Source: Deinococcus sp. KSM4-11 (lineage in GTDB: Bacteria; Deinococcota; Deinococci; Deinococcales; Deinococcaceae). Taken from it: a DNA stretch of 64,000 nucleotides. Positions 31,847-43,348 of this stretch are shown piece by piece. Each line of letters begins with the position of its first letter. Within the stretch, counting starts at the first letter, position 1. Both the position numbers and the translations under genes were made by a program. Under the pieces are notes generated by a model. The model saw only the letters and a list, made by a program, of their open reading frames with translations. It was not told where the DNA came from and did no database searches. The stretch spans positions 1 through 64,000 of the forward strand of contig NZ_SSNX01000009.1 of assembly GCF_004801415.1 (NCBI RefSeq), read 5' to 3'.

Positions 31847-32160
31847 ATGGGCTCCTCTGGAGCGCTGCGGGCGCTCCGCGCCGGGATGGGGAGTGGTGGA
31901 CGAACGGCCAGGAGATCGGAGCAGGGCGTGGTGCGGCGCGCCCCTCGACACACGGCTCACCCGCCGGCGACCCTGGGATCACTCACGCGAGGAAAGCGAG
32001 CGGGCGAACGCGCAGGAGAGGGTGAAAACCAGGTCATCATAATGTGAAGAACTCCACAGAAGTCAAGCGGAATTGAGGGCCCTCGCGTGCCGACCGAGCA
32101 TCACAGCCCGGAGGACCGCTCCTAGCCGTGGATGGACGTTTCCACGCGGCTGGGCACGTT
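31847..32160. other. 314-nt gap with a minus-strand promoter
   Basis: No gene is supported here. It contains a likely promoter for the minus-strand block (32036-32066), a long GC-rich transcribed leader, and near 32123-32150 an imperfect inverted repeat (AGCCG...GGCT) just beyond the stop of the convergent-side GNAT gene. Confidence 0.5.
32036..32066 (-). promoter_or_regulatory. Candidate promoter of the seven-gene minus-strand block
   Basis: On the minus strand TTGACT (32061-32066) precedes TATGAT (32036-32041) by 19 bases, which is long; alternative hexamers in the same AT-rich stretch give 16 or 18. The AT-rich segment stands out from its surroundings. The leader would be about 180 nt. 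Confidence 0.45.
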
Positions 32161-32643
32161 TTAAGCTCCTGATCTCTCCAACTGCGCGACCATGTCCACC
32201 CGGTCGAGCCCTGGCCCGTAACCGTCCGGAACGCGCCCCATTTCCAGGAAGCCGAAGCGGGCGTAGTACGGCGCGGTGTGCTGGGTGGTGTCCAGGTGAA
32301 CCTCGGCCACGCCCAGCTCGCGCAGGCGCTCCAGGCGGGCCAGGACGAGCCGGGTGCCGTACCCGCGCCGCTGGAGGTCGCGCGCCACCATGCCCCACGC
32401 AAAGCCCGCTGGGCGCTGTGGATCGCCGCCCCACCAGATGCCCCCACACGCGACGGCCTGCCCGGCGTCCTCGACCACGCTGTATTCACACGCCTCGGAG
32501 GAGCTGCCGTCCAGGCCGTCCAGCCACTCGATGAATTCCGCGCGTTCATGTGGCAGGAACGACGAGGGCATGTTGGAGTCGAACAGGGCCAGACACGCGG
32601 CCCGGTCGGCGGGGCGGTAGGGGCGCAAGGTGGGATCGGGCAC
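32161..32643 (-). CDS. GNAT-family N-acetyltransferase
   Basis: A 160-residue GNAT protein with the acetyl-CoA loop [17 protein letters not shown] (R-R-x-x-G-x-G/A) and the C-terminal [15 protein letters not shown] segment, a very common GNAT ending. The start is GTG at 32643, six bases after CACCCT, a poor leaderless -10. It is divergent from treS. Substrate unknown. Confidence 0.82.
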   Translation of the reverse strand: MPDPTLRPYRPADRAACLALFDSNMPSSFLPHERAEFIEWLDGLDGSSSEACEYSVVEDAGQAVACGGIWWGGDPQRPAGFAWGMVARDLQRRGYGTRLVLARLERLRELGVAEVHLDTTQHTAPYYARFGFLEMGRVPDGYGPGLDRVDMVAQLERSGA

Positions 32644-32687
32644 GGTTCCAGGGTGCCACGGGACAGTGGTTCCAACGGCCGCTCCGC

Positions 32688-32693
32688 TACACT
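32688..32693 (+). promoter_or_regulatory. -10 element of treS (leaderless)
   Basis: TACACT ends six bases before the ATG at 32700. No ribosome-binding site is present. Confidence 0.65.
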
Positions 32694-32699
32694 TCCCCC

Positions 32700-34358
<1,659 letters not shown>

Positions 34359-34359
34359 G

Positions 34360-34998
34360 ATGGGGGCGGGTTCCCTGATCGTCGTGGCCACGGCGGGAGA
34401 GGCCGCGCGCCTGGACGGCCTGGGCGCGCGGCTGGTCGTGAGTGGCGTCGGGCCGGTCGCAGCTGCGTTGGCCACGCAACGCGCGCTGCTGGACAGGACA
34501 GCCGGTCTGGTCATCAGCGCTGGGATCGGCGGAGCGTACCCTGGCAGCGGTCTGGAGCCCGGCGACCTCGCCCTCTCCAGCGTGATTATTCAGGCGGATC
34601 TGGGAGCGTGGGACGGGGACGCGTGGCTGGAACTGGACGCGCTGCGCCTCTCGGTACGGCCCGATGCCGTTCAGGGCGCGCAATTCCCCGTGTGGGACGG
34701 AGCAGAGCAAGCGGCACGGCGGGCCGGTGCGGCGTTCGGCCCCCTGCTCACCGTGAGTGGCGTGACCGGCTCGGTCGCCACCGCCCGTGCCCTCGCGCAG
34801 CGGTATCCCGGCGCCCTGTCCGAGGGCATGGAGGGGGCCGGCATCGCCCATGCCGCGCTGCTGGCAGGCGTTCCGGTCGTGGAGGTGCGCGGCGTCAGCA
34901 ACGAGGTCGGCCCGCGCGACCGCGCCGCGTGGCGGATCGCGGAGGCGCTGGCCGCCACGCGGCGCGGCGTGGCCGCGGTGCTCGAATTCGCTGGCTGA
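34360..34998 (+). CDS. mqnB: Futalosine hydrolase
   Basis: Cleaves futalosine to dehypoxanthinyl futalosine and hypoxanthine in the alternative menaquinone pathway. The 212-residue nucleoside-phosphorylase-fold protein has GIGGAYPGSGLEPGD near residues 55-69, EGMEGAG as the ribose/purine site, and EVRGVSNEVGPRDRAAW, a signature specific for futalosine hydrolases. The ATG is 1 nt after the treS stop. No other mqn gene is in the window. Confidence 0.92.
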   Translation: MGAGSLIVVATAGEAARLDGLGARLVVSGVGPVAAALATQRALLDRTAGLVISAGIGGAYPGSGLEPGDLALSSVIIQADLGAWDGDAWLELDALRLSVRPDAVQGAQFPVWDGAEQAARRAGAAFGPLLTVSGVTGSVATARALAQRYPGALSEGMEGAGIAHAALLAGVPVVEVRGVSNEVGPRDRAAWRIAEALAATRRGVAAVLEFAG

Positions 34999-35037
34999 AC
35001 TTTCACGTCCCTACAGGGGGCGTGGTGCCGTATTCGG

Positions 35038-35466
35038 TCAGGGATTGAGCAGGGTGCGCGCCTGGTTCACGGGGCCGGGGAAGTCCACCTTCACGTGCAC
35101 GGTCGTGCCGGGCGGCGTCTGTGGATCCACGTTGATCCAGTGGCTGGCCAGCACCGGCGGGTTCGGTTCCGGATCGATGGCGCGCACCATCACCCGGCCC
35201 TGCGCGGGCACGAACACGCACCAGCCCTCGGGCACGGTCGGGATGGCTCGAACCGGCAGCAGGCTCTGGAGGGTCATGTCGTCCGGCGTGGCCCAGTATT
35301 CGACCAGCAGGCTCGCCTGGGCGCGTTTCAGATCGGTGGGCCCCACGTCGAGCTGGATTTCAATGGTGTCGGGCTTGCCGGGCACCAGGTTCGTCCAGCC
35401 GGGAATCACGTACCGGTTACTTCCGGCACTCCTGAACTGTTCGGGCTGTGGGGTGGGGGCAGTCAT
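35038..35466 (-). CDS. Hypothetical protein, 142 residues
   Basis: I do not recognise this protein. It is Pro-rich with a beta-strand pattern (TIEIQLDVGPTDLK, GTTVHVKVDFPGP) and no signal peptide, membrane helix or Cys pair. Strands separated by Pro-rich turns suggest a small Ig-like or sandwich fold. The start fits a leaderless -10 (TAGGCT, six bases before the ATG). It is convergent with mqnB. Confidence 0.72.
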   Translation of the reverse strand: MTAPTPQPEQFRSAGSNRYVIPGWTNLVPGKPDTIEIQLDVGPTDLKRAQASLLVEYWATPDDMTLQSLLPVRAIPTVPEGWCVFVPAQGRVMVRAIDPEPNPPVLASHWINVDPQTPPGTTVHVKVDFPGPVNQARTLLNP

Positions 35467-35472
35467 TCGTAC

Positions 35473-35478
35473 AGCCTA
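35473..35478 (-). promoter_or_regulatory. -10 element of the 142-residue hypothetical gene (leaderless)
   Basis: On the minus strand TAGGCT ends six bases before the ATG. Confidence 0.55.
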
Positions 35479-35531
35479 CCCCGCTGCTCCGCAGCTCTGC
35501 GAGTCCGGCCTGGCGATCCGCACACAGTCCT

Positions 35532-35669
<138 letters not shown>

Positions 35670-35675
35670 GCGCCC

Positions 35676-35681
35676 AGCGTA
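35676..35681 (-). promoter_or_regulatory. -10 element of the 45-residue membrane protein gene
   Basis: On the minus strand TACGCT ends six bases before the ATG at 35669. Confidence 0.6.
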
Positions 35682-35776
35682 CCCCCACCGGGGAGCGCCG
35701 GGACAGGCCGGGGCTTATGAGAGCGTTCGGGTTCAGTTCCGGCCGGGCCCGCGTCCGGCCCTGCGGAGCGCCCCCA

Positions 35777-35805
35777 TTGCGGCCTGTCCACGCGAAGTGT
35801 AGAAC
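35777..35805 (+). promoter_or_regulatory. tdh promoter
   Basis: TTGCGG (35777-35782), a 17-base spacer, and TAGAAC (35800-35805). The last base of the -10 departs from consensus. It lies seven bases before an in-frame GTG at 35813. Confidence 0.5.
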
Positions 35806-35854
35806 GCGCGATGTGACTGCCGCCGACCCGTCCGCTGCCGACTCGTCCCCCACC

Positions 35855-36886
<1,032 letters not shown>

Positions 36887-36904
36887 GCCGCCATCCAGCC
36901 TCGA

Positions 36905-38062
36905 CTACGGCGGGGCGGGGTGACCGCTGGCAGGGGGGCTCGACCGGATCACGCGGTTGCGTCCTGCCTGTTTGGCCTCGTACATGGCGTCGTCGGCGTG
37001 CAGGAAGGCGTGGTGCAGGGTGTCACGGGTGCGCCACGCGGCCACGCCGCTACTGATGGTCATCCTCACGCGGCCCAGGGTGGCGTCCTGCACGGCGGCG
37101 CGCAGGTCGTCCGCGAAGGCGTGGGCGGCGTCCACGTCCTGCCCGTGGAGGTACAGCACGAACTCCTCTCCACCCCAGCGGGCGGCGAGGCCGTCCGGGG
37201 GGACGAGGTTCTTCATGAGCTGTCCCAGACCCACCAGGATGCGGTCGCCTTCGGTGTGGCCGTGCGTATCGTTCACGGGTTTGAAGTGGTCGATGTCCAG
37301 CACGATCAGGCTGCCGTCCGTGCCGTCCAGCCGCAGGGCGGCGGCCTGTTGTTCGAAGCCCCGGCGGTTCAGCAGGCCGGTCAGGGTGTCGCGCGCCGAG
37401 AGTTCTTCCAGCAGGTGCAGGCGTTCCGTCAGGCCGGCGAGGGTCTGGCGCATGGTCACGCCCACCATCAGCAGCGCGAACATGCCGGTGTTCACCCACT
37501 GGGACAGCAGCAATTTCTCGCGGTCGACGCCGCTGAGCATGTTCACCTCGAAGCGGTACGCGATGAGCAGTGCCACGGACAGCGGCAGCGACAACTGTGG
37601 GGGCAGGATCAGTAGCAGGCCCGCGACGATGAAGAGCAGCACGCTGCCGATCAGGTCGTAGCCCAGCACGGCTTCCGGGTGCTGGCCGTACAGCACCAGA
37701 AAGCCCACGGCGCTCAGCGTGAGCAGGGCCGCGAAGATCCGCTCGGCCATGCCGAGCCGTTCCGGGTGCCGCCATGTCCAGGGCAGCAGCAGCGCCGCCC
37801 CCACCATGACGGCCCCGTGCGTCACGGCATACGGCCACGCATGATGAATGAGCAGTTCGCGCAGCAGCAGCAGCAGCCCAGGTATGGCCACCAGCATGGC
37901 GAACACGTACCCGGACATCTTCACGCGGCTGACCTCGGGCGCGTCGGGGAGGGGCCGGGCCACGTCCTGCCACCACGCGCGCAGCCACAGCGGCATCCGG
38001 CCCACCGGACGGACGGGCGGGGCGTGCCGGGTACGGACAGCAGGGAACGGGGAGCGGGACAA
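36905..38062 (-). CDS. Membrane-bound diguanylate cyclase (GGDEF)
   Basis: A 385-residue protein with about six transmembrane helices in residues 50-215 and a C-terminal GGDEF domain. The active-site sequence is RWGGEEF, and DIDHFKPVNDTHGHTEGD and DTLTGLLNRRGFE are the expected flanking motifs. It should make cyclic di-GMP from GTP. No EAL domain is present. The start is uncertain: TTG at 38062 has AAGGAG 11 bases upstream, while an ATG at 37996 would remove 22 residues but no helix. It is divergent from dnaJ. Confidence 0.9.
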   Translation of the reverse strand: MSRSPFPAVRTRHAPPVRPVGRMPLWLRAWWQDVARPLPDAPEVSRVKMSGYVFAMLVAIPGLLLLLRELLIHHAWPYAVTHGAVMVGAALLLPWTWRHPERLGMAERIFAALLTLSAVGFLVLYGQHPEAVLGYDLIGSVLLFIVAGLLLILPPQLSLPLSVALLIAYRFEVNMLSGVDREKLLLSQWVNTGMFALLMVGVTMRQTLAGLTERLHLLEELSARDTLTGLLNRRGFEQQAAALRLDGTDGSLIVLDIDHFKPVNDTHGHTEGDRILVGLGQLMKNLVPPDGLAARWGGEEFVLYLHGQDVDAAHAFADDLRAAVQDATLGRVRMTISSGVAAWRTRDTLHHAFLHADDAMYEAKQAGRNRVIRSSPPASGHPAPP

Positions 38063-38303
38063 CGCGGGCAGGTCTCCTTCGGGGGAAGTCAGTCCGACTC
38101 CCGGTGCTCCTCATTGTGAAGAGCCGGTCTGACGTGACCCTTTACGACGCGGCATGTAAAGCCCACCCGCCAGGGGTGAAGCCGGGGAAGCGCCGATCCC
38201 GACCTCCGCAGATCGCGCCTACTTTTCCTGAGTGTGGTCGTGTTAACCTGTGCGGCGGAGGCCCGGCTCCCGCGCACCAGGGGAGAGAGGCGACGAACAC
38301 GAC

Positions 38304-39425
38304 ATGGACTATTACGAACTGCTGGGCGTGGCGAACAGCGCGAGCGCCGACGAGATCAAGAGTGCCTACCGCAAACTCGCCCTGAAGTACCACCCGGATC
38401 GCAACAAGGAACCTGGCGCGGCCGAGAAGTTCACGCAGATCAACGAGGCCTACGCTGTCCTCTCCGATCCGGAGAAACGCGCGCATTTCGACCGGTACGG
38501 CAGCGCCCCCAGCGCGGGCATGCCCGGCGGCGACCCGTTCGGTGGCATGGGCGGCGCGGGCTTCGACCCCATGGACATCTTCGAGCAGCTGTTCGGCGGC
38601 GCCATGGGTGGCCGGGGACGGCGCGGCCCGGCGCGCGGCGACGACTTGGAAACCGAAACCTTCGTGACCCTGCTCCAGGCCCGTGCGGGTGAGGAAATCG
38701 AGGTGCAGGTCGACCGCCTGACGACCTGCGAGCACTGCCACGGCAGCCGCACCGAACCCGGCGGGCAGCCGCCCAAGACCTGCACGACCTGCGGCGGGGC
38801 GGGCGCGGTGCGGGCACAGGCCCGCACGATCTTCGGCGTGGTCGAGACGCAGCAGCCCTGTCCCACCTGCCGGGGTGAGGGCCAGATCATCCAGGATCCC
38901 TGCACGGTCTGTAAGGGCCGGGGACGCACCCTGAAAGCCGAGCCGGTGAAGGTCAAGCTGCCGCGTGGCATCGACGAGGGCTACCGCATCCGCGTGGCCG
39001 GGAAGGGCAACGAGGGACCGGGCGGCAACGGGGACCTGTACGTGCACATCGAAATGGAAAAGCACCCCCAGCTGCGCCGCGAGGCCGAGCACCTGATCCA
39101 CACGGCCAAGATCGGCTTCGCGAAGGCCGCGCTGGGCGGGAAGATCGAGGTGCCCACGCTGGACGGCCCGGTGAACGTGGAGGTCAAGGCTGGCACGCAG
39201 CACGGCGAACTGCACCGCCTGCACGAGAAGGGCATGCCGCGCCTCCAGGGCCGGGGCAACGGTGACCTGATCGTCGAGTACGACGTGGTGGTGCCCAAGC
39301 CCGCGCAGCTGACCCCCGAGGCCCGCGAGGCCCTGCTCGCCTACGCCCGTGCGGTCGGCGACGAGGTGAACGAGAAGCAGGAAGGCTTTCTCGGGAAGGT
39401 CGGGAAGATCTTCCGGGGCGACTGA
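38304..39425 (+). CDS. dnaJ: Chaperone protein DnaJ
   Basis: Hsp70 co-chaperone that delivers substrates to DnaK. The 373 residues show the J domain with HPD in [11 protein letters not shown], a Gly/Phe linker ([17 protein letters not shown]), four CXXC zinc repeats (CEHC, CTTC, CPTC, CTVC) and the two C-terminal substrate-binding domains. The first repeat, CEHCHGSR, lacks the final Gly of the CXXCXGXG form. The ATG at 38304 is preceded by GAGAGG at a long spacing. No dnaK or grpE is adjacent and no CIRCE element is visible. Confidence 0.95.
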   Translation: MDYYELLGVANSASADEIKSAYRKLALKYHPDRNKEPGAAEKFTQINEAYAVLSDPEKRAHFDRYGSAPSAGMPGGDPFGGMGGAGFDPMDIFEQLFGGAMGGRGRRGPARGDDLETETFVTLLQARAGEEIEVQVDRLTTCEHCHGSRTEPGGQPPKTCTTCGGAGAVRAQARTIFGVVETQQPCPTCRGEGQIIQDPCTVCKGRGRTLKAEPVKVKLPRGIDEGYRIRVAGKGNEGPGGNGDLYVHIEMEKHPQLRREAEHLIHTAKIGFAKAALGGKIEVPTLDGPVNVEVKAGTQHGELHRLHEKGMPRLQGRGNGDLIVEYDVVVPKPAQLTPEAREALLAYARAVGDEVNEKQEGFLGKVGKIFRGD

Positions 39426-39580
39426 GCAGCAGACCCACTGCAGACGGGACAATCGCCTCCCTGTGCGGCTGTGCTCTGCTCCTGGCGAACCGGGCCACCT
39501 CCCGCGAGCGTGGAGGGTGCGGTAGGCCTGAATCGGCCAGTCTGGTGGCGCCGTCTCCCATCAGGGGACGACGCCCGTCC

Positions 39581-39609
39581 ATGACATGCCCGGCGTGGGC
39601 AGGTATGCT
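39581..39609 (+). promoter_or_regulatory. prs promoter
   Basis: ATGACA (39581-39586), a 17-base spacer, and TATGCT (39604-39609), each one base from the consensus. The predicted start leaves a leader of about 45 nt before the GTG at 39664. Confidence 0.6.
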
Positions 39610-39663
39610 GCTCACGATCCCGGTTCCGCTCCCCGACCCCACCCCGCCTTGGAGGCTCTGCCT

Positions 39664-40659
39664 GTGTCCGTCCCTCACCGCGCCCCGACCGCCGTCCTCG
39701 AGAGCCGCCGCTCCCCGCTGCTGGTGTTCGCCGGGCAGAGCAACCGCCCGCTGGCCCAGGCCATCTGCGACAACCTGGGTATTCCGCTGGGCCGAAGCAA
39801 GACCGAGAAGTTCACGAACGACAACCTGATCGTGCATTACGAGGAATCCCTGCGCGAGGGCGACATCTTCATCGTGCAGACCTTCAGCAATCCCGTCAGC
39901 GACTCGATTATGGAACTCCTGCTGATGATCGACGCCGCCAAGAGTGCGAGCGCCGGGCGCGTCACGGCCGTCATCCCGTACTACTCGTACGCCCGCAGCG
40001 ACAAGAAGGATTCCCCGCGCATCTCCATTGCCGGGCGGCTGGTCGCGGACCTCCTGCAGGAGGCCGGGGCCGACCGGTTCCTGACCATGACGCTGCACTC
40101 GCCGCAGGTGCACGGGTTCTTCAAGATTCCCGGCGACCACCTCTCGGCGGATCTGGTGCTCAGCCAGCACTTCAAGTCGATCGTGCCCGACGCGCACAAC
40201 GGCGTGGTGCTCGCCCCGGACGCCGGGAGCATCAAGCGCGCCAGCCAGATCGCCCGACGCCTGGACTCGGGCCTCGCCATGATCGACAAGGAACGCCTCT
40301 CAGACACAGAGGTGCGCCCGCGCGCCCTGATCGGGGACGTCGAGGGCCGCACGGTGTTCATCGTGGACGACGAGATCAGCACCGCCGGATCACTGGTCGA
40401 GACGGTGAACATCGCCCGCAGCCTGGGGGCCAAGGACGTGTACGTGGCCGTCACGCACGGCGTGTACTCCGGCCCGGCCATCCAGCGCATCGCGGGCCTG
40501 GACGTGACGCAGGTCGCGAGCTGCAACACGGTGCTCGTCTCGCCGGAGAAGATCGCGGCGGCGAACGGCAAACTGGCAGTGCTGGATGTGGCGCCCCTCT
40601 TCGCGAACGCCATCTCGAACATCCATACGGGCGCGAGCGTCAGTACGCTGTTCACCTGA
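39664..40659 (+). CDS. prs: Ribose-phosphate pyrophosphokinase (PRPP synthase)
   Basis: Makes PRPP from ribose 5-phosphate and ATP for nucleotide, His and Trp synthesis. The 331 residues contain the ATP loop [15 protein letters not shown], the flexible-loop Lys region and the PRPP-binding [14 protein letters not shown]. The N-terminus is about 12 residues longer than usual. I chose the GTG at 39664 because GGAGG lies eight bases upstream; an ATG at 39586 falls inside the promoter. It is a separate unit after dnaJ. Confidence 0.93.
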   Translation: MSVPHRAPTAVLESRRSPLLVFAGQSNRPLAQAICDNLGIPLGRSKTEKFTNDNLIVHYEESLREGDIFIVQTFSNPVSDSIMELLLMIDAAKSASAGRVTAVIPYYSYARSDKKDSPRISIAGRLVADLLQEAGADRFLTMTLHSPQVHGFFKIPGDHLSADLVLSQHFKSIVPDAHNGVVLAPDAGSIKRASQIARRLDSGLAMIDKERLSDTEVRPRALIGDVEGRTVFIVDDEISTAGSLVETVNIARSLGAKDVYVAVTHGVYSGPAIQRIAGLDVTQVASCNTVLVSPEKIAAANGKLAVLDVAPLFANAISNIHTGASVSTLFT

Positions 40660-40690
40660 CGGAGGAGAACCGGCCTCACAGCGGTGTGCC

Positions 40691-40725
40691 GTCGCGCGCA
40701 AGGGGAAAATCACTCTGCGCGCGAC
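40691..40725 (+). terminator. prs terminator (weak)
   Basis: A perfect 10-bp stem (GTCGCGCGCA / TGCGCGCGAC) encloses a 15-base A-rich loop and is followed by GTTCATTCC. It lies between prs and a convergent gene. Confidence 0.5.
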
Positions 40726-40805
40726 GTTCATTCCAGACCTGTTTCGTGCGCGTTCCCATCGCTGGCCGTGCCTACGCTGCGGCGTGCCCGGTTCTGCCGA
40801 CCTCT

Positions 40806-42302
40806 TTACCCAGTCGACTTCTGAAGTCTGCCCAGGGGGGAGGTTGGGCGGGCATGAGCGACCTGTCCGGGGCGGAACAGCATCAGCGTCAGCGCAGCGA
40901 GCCCGGTCAGCAGCAGCCCGGCGTGACCGCCGCTCAAGAACACCAGCGGCACCACGCTTCCCAGCGCCAGCGGGGCCAGGAACGGGCGGCCCAGCGTGGA
41001 CAGGGCCAGGCCGAGTCCGGCCAGCGCGCCCAGTCCCTGCGCGGCGGTCACGGGCAGGTACGCGGTGAGCACGCCGCCCAGCGTGAAGCCTAGCGCCAGG
41101 CCGAGCGCGGCCGTGGCCAGCGGCACCGGCGTGATCGTCAGGCGGCGCGTCCTGGCCCAGCCGAGGCACAGCGCCGTGGCCAGCAGCAGCGCGGGCCACT
41201 GCAGCAGCCCGATCTTTCCGAGGGTTTCCCTCAGACTGCCCTGCGCGAACACCAGCGCGATGTCCTGCGCGGTGATCACGTCCTGCAAGATCCATTCGAG
41301 GTGGGTGGCGCTGCCCAGCGCCGTGCGGGACTGCCGGGTGGGGAACAGCGTGTACCGCTGGAATTTGGCCGGCCGATCCGTGTTGACGCTCAGGCTGAAG
41401 GCCCGGATCGCCTCGCGCCGCTGGGCCAGTTCGTAGTGCCACGACCGCGCTCCCTGGTTGCGGTAGGTCGCGCTGACCCGAACCACGCCGCCGGCGGGCA
41501 CCTGTCCCTGCCACACGGAGCCGTCCGTGAGATCCGTCGCGTGAAGCACCTGTCCGTTCACGGTCAGGCGGAAGTTGCTGAGGGTGCCGCTCCCGCTGGG
41601 CAGCGGAAAGGCGAAGCGCATGGTGGCCGGGGCCGCGTTCGGGTTGGTGAAGGTGTAATCGCCGGTGAAGGTCGCGTTGTAGTACAGGCCGCGCCCGCCG
41701 GCCGGTTCGGTGAACTTCAGGTCCGTCACGACCTTCGAGGAGTCCAGGTTCACGGGCTGTTCCGTTTGCAGGGTCATCACGCGCGTGTATTCCAGGCGGG
41801 TGCCACGTTGCCGGAAGCCCTCGCGCAGCGCGCCGACGTTCGTGCCGTCCGGCTGCCCCAGGTAGGGCAGCAGGGCCTCCCAGTTCCCCTGTTTCTGGAG
41901 GCGCCTGTAGATGTCCTGGGGCAGCAGCAGCGTGCGGGTGTAGGTGTGAGTGCCGATCACGCTGGCGCGCGGGGCGCTCTGCACGGTCTGTCCGCCGGCT
42001 GGGTCGGCAGCGTTGGCGTACCGGGCGGACTGCTGCGCGCTCAGGCGGGCATCCATGGCGTGACGGGTGATCTGCACGAGGACGCTGCCCGCCCCTATGG
42101 CCAGCAGGACGAGCGCCCACTGGCCGGTGATCCGGCTGCGGCGCGAGAGCCAGCGCAGGGCGGCGCGTGACCGCGAGCGGTCGAACAGGCCCAGCAGCAG
42201 CAGGGCCAGCACGCCGACGAGCAGCAGGGGCACGGCGGAGCGGGCCAGCGACAGGAGGCCGGCGAGGGAATGCTGAAGCGAGGCGAGGGCCACCTGAACC
42301 AT
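40806..42302 (-). CDS. Polytopic membrane protein with large extracytoplasmic domain (CreD-like layout)
   Basis: A 498-residue protein with two hydrophobic helices near the N-terminus (about 20-41 and 60-77), a large beta-rich extracytoplasmic region (about 80-345, with ATMRFAFPLPSGSGTLSNF) and about six C-terminal helices (350-480). This order resembles the inner-membrane protein CreD, but I see no sequence motif to prove it. GGAGG precedes the ATG. It is divergent from a fructosamine-kinase-like gene with a shared palindrome between them. Confidence 0.72.
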   Translation of the reverse strand: MVQVALASLQHSLAGLLSLARSAVPLLLVGVLALLLLGLFDRSRSRAALRWLSRRSRITGQWALVLLAIGAGSVLVQITRHAMDARLSAQQSARYANAADPAGGQTVQSAPRASVIGTHTYTRTLLLPQDIYRRLQKQGNWEALLPYLGQPDGTNVGALREGFRQRGTRLEYTRVMTLQTEQPVNLDSSKVVTDLKFTEPAGGRGLYYNATFTGDYTFTNPNAAPATMRFAFPLPSGSGTLSNFRLTVNGQVLHATDLTDGSVWQGQVPAGGVVRVSATYRNQGARSWHYELAQRREAIRAFSLSVNTDRPAKFQRYTLFPTRQSRTALGSATHLEWILQDVITAQDIALVFAQGSLRETLGKIGLLQWPALLLATALCLGWARTRRLTITPVPLATAALGLALGFTLGGVLTAYLPVTAAQGLGALAGLGLALSTLGRPFLAPLALGSVVPLVFLSGGHAGLLLTGLAALTLMLFRPGQVAHARPTSPLGRLQKSTG

Positions 42303-42325
42303 ACGGAACCTCCAGGACGCGGGTC

Positions 42326-42353
42326 TTGAGTGCTGTACTCAGGTGAGTACACT
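42326..42353 (+). promoter_or_regulatory. Promoter of the fructosamine-kinase-like gene
   Basis: TTGAGT (42326-42331) and TACACT (42348-42353) are 16 bases apart. The -10 overlaps the right arm of the 18-bp palindrome. Confidence 0.6.
42334..42351. promoter_or_regulatory. 18-bp operator-like palindrome between divergent genes
   Basis: TGTACTCA-GG-TGAGTACA, with perfect 8-bp arms, lies in the 126-nt gap between the minus-strand membrane-protein gene and the plus-strand kinase gene. It overlaps the plus-strand -10 and lies over a weak minus-strand promoter (TTCAGA-17-TACAGC). A single dimeric regulator could control both. Confidence 0.7.
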
Positions 42354-42428
42354 CTCTGAACCCTGCCGTGGCGTCCGTCTTTCGGTGCAGCCCGGTCGGA
42401 CGGCCGCAGCGATCTGCCAGCATGGAGC

Positions 42429-43301
42429 GTGCCCGACGCCCTGCCTGCTGCCCTGCGACCCCAGATCGAGATGCTGCTGGGTGGCGCGGTCATGCGCGCC
42501 GCCCGGCTTGCTGGCGGAGACACCAGCGACGTGTGGCGGCTGAGCACCGCGCGCGGTACCTGCATCCTGAAGGCGTCCCGGCGCGGCCGCCCACACCAGT
42601 ACGCGGCCGAGGCCGCCGGGCTGGAACAGTTGCGCGCGGCCGGGCCGCTGACCGTGCCCGGCGTGGTCGCGCACGGCGACGCGCCGGGAGGGTGGGCCTT
42701 TCTGCTGCTGGACGACCTCCCGCCCGTCCCAGAGACGCCCGCCGCCCAGGAGGCGCTGGGGCGCGGGCTGGCGCTTCTTCACCGCGCGCCCGCTCCGGGC
42801 TTCGGGGGCACGGCACCGAACGCGTTCGGGCGACTGGAGCAGGTGAACGGAGTGGGGGAGAGCGCCGCCGACTTCTTCTGGCACCAGCGCCTGGCCCCAC
42901 AACTGCGGCTGGCGGCTCCTCATCTGAGTCGGGCCGATCACGCCGACTTCGAGGCCCTGCAGGCCCGGCTGGCGGCCCTCATTCCGCTGGAGCCGCCCGC
43001 GCTGGTGCACGGGGATCTGTGGCACGGGAATGTGCTGTACACGGCCCGCGGCCCGGCCCTGATCGACCCGGCCACGGCGTTCAGCCACCGGGAAGTGGAT
43101 ATTGCCCTGCTGCACCTGTTCGGCACGGTGCCGGAGCGGGTCATGGCGGCCTACCAGGAGGGCTATGCGCTGGCGCCCGGCTGGCAGGAGCGGCGGGCGC
43201 TGTGGAACCTGTACCCGCTGCTGGCCCACCTGAACATGTTCGGCCACGGGTATCTGGCCCGCGTGCGGACGGTGCTGACCGCCGTGCTGATCATGACCTG
43301 A
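42429..43301 (+). CDS. Fructosamine/ketosamine-3-kinase family protein
   Basis: A 290-residue aminoglycoside-phosphotransferase-fold kinase. [14 protein letters not shown] holds the catalytic Asp and Asn, [23 protein letters not shown] the metal-binding DPA segment and the family-specific HREVD. Such enzymes phosphorylate Amadori products (glycated amines), which then fall off, repairing glycation. The start is GTG 42429; GGAG lies too close to be a normal ribosome-binding site. The role is assigned by family. Confidence 0.86.
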   Translation: MPDALPAALRPQIEMLLGGAVMRAARLAGGDTSDVWRLSTARGTCILKASRRGRPHQYAAEAAGLEQLRAAGPLTVPGVVAHGDAPGGWAFLLLDDLPPVPETPAAQEALGRGLALLHRAPAPGFGGTAPNAFGRLEQVNGVGESAADFFWHQRLAPQLRLAAPHLSRADHADFEALQARLAALIPLEPPALVHGDLWHGNVLYTARGPALIDPATAFSHREVDIALLHLFGTVPERVMAAYQEGYALAPGWQERRALWNLYPLLAHLNMFGHGYLARVRTVLTAVLIMT

Positions 43302-43313
43302 TTTTCAAACCGG

Positions 43314-43342
43314 TTGACTTTTTAAAGTATAGGGTGCACACT
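43314..43342 (+). promoter_or_regulatory. Promoter of the second VOC gene (leaderless)
   Basis: TTGACT (43314-43319), a 17-base spacer, and CACACT (43337-43342), followed by six bases and the ATG at 43349. Confidence 0.65.
43317..43328. promoter_or_regulatory. AT-rich palindrome inside the second VOC promoter
   Basis: ACTTT-TT-AAAGT lies across the -35 end and the -35/-10 spacer, in a strikingly AT-rich patch of a GC-rich genome. MarR- or HxlR-type operators in this position are common before VOC dioxygenase genes. Confidence 0.55.
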
Positions 43343-43348
43343 GGGGGT

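Noticed and set aside
38140..38161. CTTTAC-N10-GTAAAG before dnaJ as a heat-shock operator
   Set aside because: It does not match CIRCE or any heat-shock element I know, and its 6-bp arms are short enough to be chance.
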